DNA of 64,000 nucleotides from Aquisphaera giovannonii. GTDB taxonomy: Bacteria > Planctomycetota > Planctomycetia > Isosphaerales > Isosphaeraceae. The DNA lies in the NCBI RefSeq assembly GCF_008087625.1, contig NZ_CP042997.1, forward strand, positions 4,588,001 to 4,652,000, read 5' to 3'. Made by a program: the position numbers and the translations under genes. This document shows positions 57,706-64,000 of the stretch, one piece after another. Each line of letters begins with the position of its first letter. The stretch's first letter is position 1. The notes beneath the pieces are model-generated. The model was not told the origin of the DNA. It searched no databases and saw only the letters and a program-made list of their open reading frames with translations.

Positions 57706-58860
57706 TCACAGCGCGGCCTCGAGGATCGCCCGCAGCTCGTCGGCCGGCAGCTTGATCGGGTTGCCCTGCATGCTGCTGGCCCGCTCGGCGGACGGGATGA
57801 TGGCCGGGATGGCGGACGCCTCCAGGCCGCCGGCGCCGAGCGTCGGGATGGCGAACCGCTCGCCGACGCGGCGGGCCCAGTCGGCGACGCCCTCGGGCCG
57901 GGCGGACGGGTCGCCGGTCAGGATCCGCGCGACCTCGGCGTAGCGGTCGAGCGTGCGGGTGCCTTCTGGCGACCGCCGCAGCGCGCGGACGTTGGCCTCG
58001 CAGACGAAGGGCAGGAGGCGGGCGCAGATGGCGCCGTGGGCGTGGCCCGTGACGCCGCCGAGCACCCCCGCGAAGCCGTGCACGGCGCCGAGCTTCGCAT
58101 TGGCGAGGGCCATGCCGCTGAAGGTGGCCGCGACGCTCATCGCGTCGCGGGCCGCCTGGTTCGAGCCGTCCTCGACGGCCGGGACGATGGCCCCGGCGGC
58201 GAGCCGCAGGCCCTCGCGGCAGACCCCGTCGGTCATCGGGTTGGCGGCGTTGCCGACGAACGCCTCGATGAGCTGCGTGACCGCATCCATCCCCGTGTAG
58301 GCCGTGATCGCCGGGGGCAGGCCGTCGGTGAGCGACGGGTCGACGACCGCCGCGCGGGGGAGCAGGTGGAAGCTCCGCAGGCTGACCTTCACGTCCTTGC
58401 CGGCGACATCGAGCACGGCGTTGCGCGTCACCTCCGCGCCGGTGCCGGACGTGGTGGGTATCGCGATCGACGGCAGAGCGGGATTGGCGAGCGGCATGCC
58501 TCGGCCGACAACTTCCAGGTAGTCGAGCACCTCGCCGGGGTTGGCGAGCATCCCCGCGACGGCCTTGCCCAGGTCGATGACGCTGCCGCCGCCGAGCGAG
58601 ACGACGAGGTCGCAGCCGAAGCCTCGCGCCAGGGCCGAGGCCTCGTCCACCATCGTCGTGGTCGGCTCGCCGCCGACGTGGTAGCGGGCGCTCGGGATGC
58701 CGGCCCCCTCGAGCGCGGCGGCCATCTCGTCGCCGCCCCGGCCGCTCCGGCCCAGGACGAGGAGGGCCCGCTTGCCCAGGCCGCGGGCGAGCTCGGGGAC
58801 CTGGCGGACGGCCCCGCGGCCGAAGAGGATGCGCCCGGCGGTGGCGAACTCGAACGTCAA
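57706..58860 (-). CDS. iron-containing alcohol dehydrogenase / maleylacetate reductase-like
   Basis: A 384-residue enzyme of the Fe-ADH fold. The N-terminus [18 protein letters not shown] and the NAD motif [17 protein letters not shown] are clear, followed by [19 protein letters not shown]. The metal site is [20 protein letters not shown] (two His ligands), with the Asp in [11 protein letters not shown]. It would reduce an aldehyde or maleylacetate with NAD(P)H; maleylacetate reductases share the FATAGRIxFGxG start. The start codon is TTG at 58860, overlapping the stop of the upstream monooxygenase gene (TTGA), which argues for this start and for coupled translation. Confidence 0.85.
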   Translation of the reverse strand: MTFEFATAGRILFGRGAVRQVPELARGLGKRALLVLGRSGRGGDEMAAALEGAGIPSARYHVGGEPTTTMVDEASALARGFGCDLVVSLGGGSVIDLGKAVAGMLANPGEVLDYLEVVGRGMPLANPALPSIAIPTTSGTGAEVTRNAVLDVAGKDVKVSLRSFHLLPRAAVVDPSLTDGLPPAITAYTGMDAVTQLIEAFVGNAANPMTDGVCREGLRLAAGAIVPAVEDGSNQAARDAMSVAATFSGMALANAKLGAVHGFAGVLGGVTGHAHGAICARLLPFVCEANVRALRRSPEGTRTLDRYAEVARILTGDPSARPEGVADWARRVGERFAIPTLGAGGLEASAIPAIIPSAERASSMQGNPIKLPADELRAILEAAL

Positions 58861-59162
58861 GGGGGGCCATCCTGGGGATAGAGCCTGTCGTACTTCAGGC
58901 CGGTCCGGGGCGCGGCCATCATGGGGGCGACGGTCGCGGCCCATCGCTTGTAATGGTCGGTCTGCTTGTGGGCGGCGGGGGCGTCGTCCGCGGTGTAGAC
59001 CTCCACGAGGACGAATTTCGCGGGGTCGTCCTGCTGCTGGAGGACGTCGAACCGGGCGATCCCCGGCTCCTTCAGGCTGTTCCGCGAGTTGTCCTCGCAG
59101 GCGACCTTGAAGGCGTCGACGTGCTCCGGCTTCACCTCGATGTGGACGTGGACGATCAGCAT
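58857..59162 (-). CDS. antibiotic biosynthesis monooxygenase (ABM) family protein
   Basis: A 101-residue protein with the dimeric ferredoxin-like ABM fold: [60 protein letters not shown] and [20 protein letters not shown]. It resembles YgiN/LsrG-type quinol monooxygenases and isomerases that act on small phenolic or sugar-derived substrates without a cofactor. Coupling with the downstream Fe-ADH suggests a short degradative route for an aromatic or furan-like compound; this is inference from gene order. Confidence 0.88.
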   Translation of the reverse strand: MLIVHVHIEVKPEHVDAFKVACEDNSRNSLKEPGIARFDVLQQQDDPAKFVLVEVYTADDAPAAHKQTDHYKRWAATVAPMMAAPRTGLKYDRLYPQDGPP

Positions 59163-59347
59163 GGGGCCTCCTGCTGCGGGCGGCGGGCCGGTACGTTGAT
59201 GCCAAGGTTACGGCAACCGCCGCGGCCCTTTCAAGCGCCCGCCACGCCGATCCGGGCATTGCGGCGCGGGCCCCGATCCTGGAACAATATCCCGCGAAGG
59301 GCGGCGGGCTTTCGCGCGGCGGATGGCCGCGGGGATGGGGCGATTTC

Positions 59348-61114
59348 GTGGGCAAGATGAACCCGGACAGGAAGCGCAACGACCCCGGGCCGGCTGGCGA
59401 GGCCGAAGCGCCCGGCGTGCCGTCGGCCGCCGTGCCGGGCCTGGTCCACCACCTCTGGCAGTTCCGGCTCCAGTACCGCGAGGTCCGCGAGGACGACAAG
59501 GTCCTCCGCGCCGCCACGAAGCTGGCCATGGACCTCTTCGGCGCGGCGGAGGGTGCGGTCGTCGTGGGGGAGCCCGGGCCGGTCGGAATCAAGCTCCAGG
59601 CGGCGATCCCCGAGGGGTCGGGCTGGGACCGGACGATGCTCTCGGAGTTCCTCCGCGGCCGCAAGGTCCGCGTGCCGCCCGAGCTCATGCTGGCGCGGAT
59701 CCGACGCAAGGGGAGGATGTGGGGCATCCTCGCGGTCCGCGACGCCCGCAAGGAGTTCAACTGGGACTCGCGCCAGGCGTTCTCGATGATCGGCTCGGTG
59801 GCCAACGAGATCATCGACGGCGTCGACCGGGAGCGGATCCGCGAGGTCCGCGCGCGGGTGGACCGGAAGATCCTGGAGCAGAGCCTGCCCAAGCACCTCT
59901 CGTACGAATTGCTCCACGGGATCCGGTCGCTGACGGGGTACGACCACTCGGCGGCCCTCCTGATCCACGACGGCGAGTCCGGCTCGCTGGAGATCGTGGC
60001 GGAGCAGATCGCCTGGCGGAAGGCGAAGGGGCGGAACGTCGGCCGCAAGCTGCCGCTGCCGCCGCCGCTCCGCGAGGTGCTCGACCGGCCTTACGTCTGC
60101 GGCTTCGACCGCAACGGCAAGGGGTGGGTCAACTGGACCGGGACCGACACGGCCGGCCTGGCCGAGCTGCTGGACTACGACGACGAGGCCGAAGGCGGGC
60201 GGGCAGGGGGCCCGGAGGCCCCGCCGGTGCCGGCGGAGGGGGCCATCCTCTGCGCCTCGCTGGCGACGAAGGGGGGGCTGCTGGGGATCCTCAAGATCGC
60301 GTCGGTCCACCCGGGGGCCTTCTGCGGCTACGAGGTGGACCTGATCTCGCAGTTCCTGCCCCAGGCGGCCGTCGCCCTCCAGAACGCGCAGCGGGCCGAG
60401 CTGCTGGAGCGGCGGGTGCTGATCGCGGAGCGGAAGCACGCGATGGCGGAGCTGGCCCGGGGCGTCTCGCACGACGTGAACAACGCGCTGGGCGCGGTGC
60501 TGCCGATGGTCCAGCAGCTCGTCGCGGAGCTCGACGACGGGGACTTCGACGCGACGACCGCGGCGGAGGACCTCCGCCGGGTCGAGCGGTCGATCCAGGT
60601 CTGCAAGCGGATCTTCGGGGCGATGGTGCACTTCGCCCGGGGCACGGCGCGGAACCCCTCGGCGATCGCCCTGGGCCACGCGGTGGACGGGGCGCTCGCC
60701 ATCTTCCGCGAGGCGCTCGTGCGCCGGGGGGTCGTGCTGACGGTGGACGTCCCGGCCGACCTGCCGCCGCTGCTGGCGGTCCAGGCGGACGTCGAGCAGC
60801 TCCTCATCAACCTGCTGAGCAACGCCCGGGACGCCACCGGGCCGGGGCAGAGCGTCGCCATCCGGGCCAGGTGCGGTAACGGGGTGCTCGAGGTGGTCGT
60901 CGAGGACGACGGCTGCGGGATGCCGGCGGAGCACCTGGCCCGGGTGAAGGAGCCCTTCTTCACCACCAAGGCGAACGGCTCCGGCCTGGGCCTGGCCATC
61001 TGCCGGTCGATCGTCGCGGAGCTCCGCGGCCAGTTCCACATCGAGAGCTCCCCCGGCGCCGGGACGCGCGTCCGGGCGGCCTTCCCGATCTCGCAAGAGG
61101 AGCCCGGTCCATGA
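59348..61114 (+). CDS. soluble sensor histidine kinase with GAF-like region
   Basis: A 588-residue kinase without a transmembrane helix. The N-terminal two-thirds (about 40-360) looks like two GAF-type sensor domains (for example LRAATKLAMDLFGAAEGAVV and LLIHDGESGSLEIVAEQIAW). The dimerisation/phospho-acceptor helix is MAELARGVSHDVNNALGAVL, with the His in the H-box. The ATPase domain has LLINLLSNARDATG (N box), VVEDDGCGMPAEH (G1) and ANGSGLGLAICRSI (G2). The start is a GTG at 59348 preceded by GATGGGGCG; an ATG 3 codons later is possible. It overlaps the response regulator gene by 4 nt (ATGA), forming a two-component pair. Confidence 0.9.
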   Translation: MGKMNPDRKRNDPGPAGEAEAPGVPSAAVPGLVHHLWQFRLQYREVREDDKVLRAATKLAMDLFGAAEGAVVVGEPGPVGIKLQAAIPEGSGWDRTMLSEFLRGRKVRVPPELMLARIRRKGRMWGILAVRDARKEFNWDSRQAFSMIGSVANEIIDGVDRERIREVRARVDRKILEQSLPKHLSYELLHGIRSLTGYDHSAALLIHDGESGSLEIVAEQIAWRKAKGRNVGRKLPLPPPLREVLDRPYVCGFDRNGKGWVNWTGTDTAGLAELLDYDDEAEGGRAGGPEAPPVPAEGAILCASLATKGGLLGILKIASVHPGAFCGYEVDLISQFLPQAAVALQNAQRAELLERRVLIAERKHAMAELARGVSHDVNNALGAVLPMVQQLVAELDDGDFDATTAAEDLRRVERSIQVCKRIFGAMVHFARGTARNPSAIALGHAVDGALAIFREALVRRGVVLTVDVPADLPPLLAVQADVEQLLINLLSNARDATGPGQSVAIRARCGNGVLEVVVEDDGCGMPAEHLARVKEPFFTTKANGSGLGLAICRSIVAELRGQFHIESSPGAGTRVRAAFPISQEEPGP

Positions 61115-62256
61115 ATCCCGAGCCGGCCGGAAAGGCCCGGATCCTCGTCGTGGATGACGAGCCGAACATCCTCCACGCGGTGGCGCGGATCCTCGGCAAG
61201 AAGCACGTCGTCGAGTGCGTCGGCAGCGGCGAGCACGCGCTGGAGACGGCGGAGCAGTTCCGCCCCGACCTGGCGATCGTGGACATCTGGCTGCCGGCGA
61301 TGAACGGCTTCGAGGTCACGCGCGCCCTCAAGGCCGTGCGCCCGGACGTGGACGTGATCATCATGACGGGCGACACGGAGGAGCCCGACGAGACCCTCAT
61401 CCGGGCGATCGACGAGGGGGCCTTCTACTTCATCCAGAAGCCGTTCAACCGCCGCGTCCTGCTGACCCTGGTGGCCCGCTGCCTGGAGCTGCGATCCCTC
61501 CGCCGCGACCGCGAGCGCTACCTGGCCCGCGTGGCCCGCGAGCTGGACCAGGCCCGGGAGTTCCAGCACAGCCTGCTGCCGCCGGGGCGGCCGAGGATCC
61601 CGGGGCTGTCCGTCTCCGCCCGCTACCTCGGCTGCCACGAGCTGGCCGGCGACTTCTACGACTACGTCGAGGCCGAGGGCGGCGGCGCGGCCGTCCTGAT
61701 CGCCGACGTGGTCGGCCACGGGACCTCCGCCGCGATGATGACCGCCGTCGTCAAGGCCGCCTTCCGCGCCTCGCACGCGGACGATTACGAGCCCTCGGCC
61801 GCGATCGACCGCCTGAAGGAGAGCGTCCGCGACTTCGACCCGGCCCGGTTCGTCACCCTCTGCTGCGGCCGCGTCGACCCGGCCCGGGGCGAGTTCCGCT
61901 ACGTCAACGCCGGCCACCCGGAGCCGATCATCCTGGGCGCCCGCGGCGGCGAGCCGGCCCTCCTGGACTCGACCGGTCCGATCCTGTCCTCCGTCTTCAT
62001 GGACGTCCCGTACGAGCAGAAGTCCCACCCATTGGCCCCCGGCGACGTCGTGTTCCTGTACACCGACGGCGTGACCGAGGCGCGGGGCCCCGCCGGCATG
62101 TTCGGCCGCGACCGGCTCCTCTCCCACCTCCAGGCCGGCCGCCGCGGCGACGACCTCCTCGACGGCCTCCTCGCCGACCTCGCCGCCTTCACCGGCTCCC
62201 CGACGGGGCAGGACGACATCACCATGCTCTGCGTGGAGGTGGAGGGTAAAGGGTAG
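61111..62256 (+). CDS. response regulator with SpoIIE/PP2C phosphatase output domain
   Basis: A 381-residue RsbU-like protein. The receiver domain (about 9-125) has RILVVDDEPNILHAVARIL, the phospho-acceptor Asp in LAIVDIWLPAMNGFEV and the conserved Lys in FIQKPFN. After a coiled-coil linker (ERYLARVARELDQAREFQHS) comes the PPM/SpoIIE phosphatase: ELAGDFYDYVEAEGGG, LIADVVGHGTSAAMMTAVVK, YTDGVTEARGPAGMFG and TGQDDITMLCVEV. All metal-binding Asp residues are present. It likely dephosphorylates an anti-anti-sigma protein, controlling a partner-switching sigma pathway. It is coupled to the histidine kinase upstream. Confidence 0.93.
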   Translation: MNPEPAGKARILVVDDEPNILHAVARILGKKHVVECVGSGEHALETAEQFRPDLAIVDIWLPAMNGFEVTRALKAVRPDVDVIIMTGDTEEPDETLIRAIDEGAFYFIQKPFNRRVLLTLVARCLELRSLRRDRERYLARVARELDQAREFQHSLLPPGRPRIPGLSVSARYLGCHELAGDFYDYVEAEGGGAAVLIADVVGHGTSAAMMTAVVKAAFRASHADDYEPSAAIDRLKESVRDFDPARFVTLCCGRVDPARGEFRYVNAGHPEPIILGARGGEPALLDSTGPILSSVFMDVPYEQKSHPLAPGDVVFLYTDGVTEARGPAGMFGRDRLLSHLQAGRRGDDLLDGLLADLAAFTGSPTGQDDITMLCVEVEGKG

Positions 62257-62649
62257 TCTGGCCTGAGGGCGGGCCTCGTCGCAGCCGCCTCCGCGCGGCG
62301 ACATCGCCCGTTGTTGGGTGCGTCAAGCGGGGCGCGGACGCACCGGATCGGCTTGAGCCGGGGACGGCGGGCCGCCGACTCTTGTAGGGTGCGCCTTGAC
62401 GCACCGGACCGCCGCGTCATGGGGACGATGCGGCGATGAGGGGGGACGTGCCCCGCCGTCCGAGACGGCCGGGGCCCTTCGCGGTGCCGGGCCGGTCCGG
62501 TGCGTCAAGACGCACCCTACAAGAGTCGGACCAGTCCATCGCGGCTCAAAATGATGCCCATGCGTCGAGCGGAGCGCCGACGCGCCGGCCCGTCAACAGG
62601 AGCGAACACCGAAGTCGCTGCAACAGGGACTCTGGCTCCGCCGGTCCCC
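62257..62649. repeat. intergenic region with a 35-bp inverted repeat
   Basis: No gene seen. Positions 62377-62411 (GACTCTTGTAGGGTGCGCCT then TGACGCACCGGACCG) and 62493-62527 are inverted copies with one mismatch in 35. Each half also contains the small palindrome GTGCGTCAAGACGCAC-type. A partial arm of the palindromic family is at about 62281-62300. Confidence 0.6.
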
Positions 62650-63177
62650 TCACGGGAACGGCCGCGGGTACGGCACCGGCACCGGGAAGGTGTACGGCGG
62701 CGGGCCGAGGTTCAGGGGCGTGTAGCCGCCGCCGAGCGGGGAGAGGCCGGGGAGGCGTGGTGCCGGGGCGAGCCCCCGCGACGCGGACGCGCCGGGGGTG
62801 ATCATCGGCGGGGCGCCGATGAAGACGCCCTGGAGGGCGGCGGCGGCGAAGAGCTCGCGCTGGATCACGGCGCCGAGCTTGAGCTTCTCGGTCCGCCCCT
62901 TCTCCCGCGAGAGGTCCACGGGGCGGACGCGGACCTCGTAATTCGGGAAGCGGGACTCCATGAGCGCCTCCCAGTCCCGCACGGCCTTGGTGTACTCGCC
63001 CCGGCGGAGGTCGTAGACCTGGTACTGGAAGGTGTCCAGCGGGCGGTCGCGGCGGTAGTAGACCACGACCTTGTAGGCGATCGCGGGGGCCGGCTTCGCG
63101 GCCGGCTGCGGCTGGGGTTGCGCCGGGGACTGGGCCGCGGCGATCGCGGTCGAGATCAGGACCAGGGGGATTCTCAT
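62650..63177 (-). CDS. exported hypothetical protein
   Basis: A 175-residue protein: signal peptide MRIPLVLISTAIAAAQS, a Pro/Gln/Ala-rich spacer, then a compact domain (AIAYKVVVYYRRDRPLDTFQ, YQVYDLRRGEYTKAVRDWEA, LMESRFPNYEVRVRPVDLSR) and a low-complexity Gly/Pro-rich C-terminus (PYTFPVPVPYPRPFP). No family recognised. It reads in the same direction as the SDR gene to its right, with a gap of about 37 bp. Confidence 0.7.
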   Translation of the reverse strand: MRIPLVLISTAIAAAQSPAQPQPQPAAKPAPAIAYKVVVYYRRDRPLDTFQYQVYDLRRGEYTKAVRDWEALMESRFPNYEVRVRPVDLSREKGRTEKLKLGAVIQRELFAAAALQGVFIGAPPMITPGASASRGLAPAPRLPGLSPLGGGYTPLNLGPPPYTFPVPVPYPRPFP

Positions 63178-63214
63178 CGTGATGCGCGGGCCGCCTCGCC
63201 GGCGTCCCGCCTCG

Positions 63215-64000
63215 TCATCGCCCGGCCCGGGCGCCCGCGCCCTGGAGGGCCGGCGCGTCGGGGAAGTGGCGGAAGAGCCAGCGGGTCAGGCCCCAGTCCA
63301 CGAACCGGGGGGCGAGCTTGCTGGTGAGGAGGAAGAGCTTCGCGTGGGGCGAGACGACGATCTCGCGGCGGCGGGCCTCGATGGCGCGGAGCGTGGCGCG
63401 GGCGACGGTGTCCGGGGACATCGTCCGGCGGTGCTTGACGGAGACGCGTGCGGTCTTCACGACGGCGTTGTCGTCGAACGGCGTGTCGGTGAAGCCGGGG
63501 TTCACCTGGAGGACGTGGATCCCGAACCGCCGCCACTCGATCCGGATCGACTCGGCGAAGCCGCTGACGGCGAACTTGCTGGCGCTGTACTCGGACCGGC
63601 CGGGCAGGCCGCGGCGGGCGTTCACCGAGCCCATCAGCACCATCACCGGGTCGCGGCCCTCCGCCAGGAGCGGCAGCGAGGCGCGGCAGGCCTCGATCGT
63701 CGCGAAGACGTTGACCTCGAAGACCCGGCGCAGGTCGGAGGGGTCGTGGGTGTCGAACTGGCCGGTGGCGCCCACGCCCGCGTTGTTGACCACGACGTCG
63801 AGCGCGCCGAGGCGGTCGCGGGCCTCGTCGAAGAGCCGCGTGCGGTCCTCCTCGACGGTCAGGTCGGCGGGGACGGTGATCATCCGGGCCGGGTCGGCCC
63901 CCTCGCGGGCCAGGCCGGCGGCCACGTCGTCCAGGCGGCCGGCGGATCGGCCGGTGAGGACCACGGTCGCCCCGGCGCGGACCAGGTGCTCGGCGATGGC
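63215..64000 (-). CDS. SDR family oxidoreductase (partial)
   Basis: The first codons lie beyond the right window edge; about 261 codons are visible. The Rossmann start is seen only from AIAEHLVRAGATVVLTGRSA, so the TGxxxGIG loop is missing. The NNAG motif is present (DVVVNNAGVGATGQ), and the catalytic Ser, Tyr and Lys are in VLMGSVNARRGLPGRSEYSASKFA. VNPGFTDTPFDD follows. This is a classical short-chain dehydrogenase acting on an unknown alcohol or ketone, with a short C-terminal extension (APRFVDWGLTRWLFRHFPDA) that may contact membrane lipids. Confidence 0.9.
   Translation of the reverse strand, partial: AIAEHLVRAGATVVLTGRSAGRLDDVAAGLAREGADPARMITVPADLTVEEDRTRLFDEARDRLGALDVVVNNAGVGATGQFDTHDPSDLRRVFEVNVFATIEACRASLPLLAEGRDPVMVLMGSVNARRGLPGRSEYSASKFAVSGFAESIRIEWRRFGIHVLQVNPGFTDTPFDDNAVVKTARVSVKHRRTMSPDTVARATLRAIEARRREIVVSPHAKLFLLTSKLAPRFVDWGLTRWLFRHFPDAPALQGAGARAGR

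Overview
The window is very GC-rich and its gene content points to a planctomycete of the family Isosphaeraceae. The markers are a DUF1559 type IV pilin-like protein, a Ser/Thr kinase fused to WD40 repeats, a TPR/FG-GAP/UnbV (CRTAC1) protein, CotH plus DUF4956, TIGR03067, twin-arginine-signal oxidoreductases, and an N-terminal LEDRxLLS motif on a secreted protease. This placement is inference from family content; no rRNA or tRNA gene was seen.

Left part (1-37.4 kb): ordinary chromosomal genes. In order: CutC (cut by the window edge), a Gfo/Idh/MocA oxidoreductase, the kinase-WD40 receptor, CRTAC1, a small lipoprotein, the DUF1559 pseudopilin, a membrane protein, an ECF-type sigma factor, an anchored repeat-tail protein, a long M16 peptidase, an NHL-propeller protein, a ThDP-dependent 2-oxoacid decarboxylase, the CotH/DUF4956 pair, a PEBP lipoprotein, a HAD-IIA phosphatase and a sedolisin. 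A minus-strand block at 28.3-30.4 kb holds SUKH-type (immunity-like) proteins. It is followed by an alpha/beta hydrolase, a TIGR03067 protein, a TIM-barrel oxidoreductase and the overlapping hldD-hldE pair for heptose synthesis.

Centre (37.5-52.3 kb): a chromosomal integron, the main discovery here. A full-length IntI integrase on the minus strand faces away from an attI-like site and a run of more than 20 small plus-strand gene cassettes. Cassettes are separated by about 100-bp attC sites of one homogeneous type: GCCTAAC ... GTTAGGC outer boxes around a long stem (GCAGCGGACC... / ...GGTCCGCTGAGC). Sites near intI are intact. From about 43.6 kb outwards the outer boxes decay, almost always by A/T to G/C change. 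Cargo includes HicA-HicB, a DUF4160/DUF2442 pair, zinc ribbons, tiny membrane proteins, and SMI1/KNR4, NTF2-fold, DUF1877-, DUF2262- and DUF5946-like proteins. Two attC positions are replaced by an 18-nt hairpin matching the attI core, one cassette is present twice with no mismatch, and many attC loops hold a TGnTATCAT motif that looks like an extended -10 promoter and survives in recombination-dead sites.

Right part (52.3-64 kb): lineage-type hypothetical proteins, a small lipoprotein, a DUF2961 protein, a TTGA-coupled quinol-monooxygenase-like / iron alcohol dehydrogenase pair, a histidine kinase overlapping a receiver-PP2C phosphatase, a secreted hypothetical protein and an SDR cut by the right edge.

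Intergenic DNA carries at least three families of dispersed inverted repeats and one perfect 40-nt palindrome (55112-55151).
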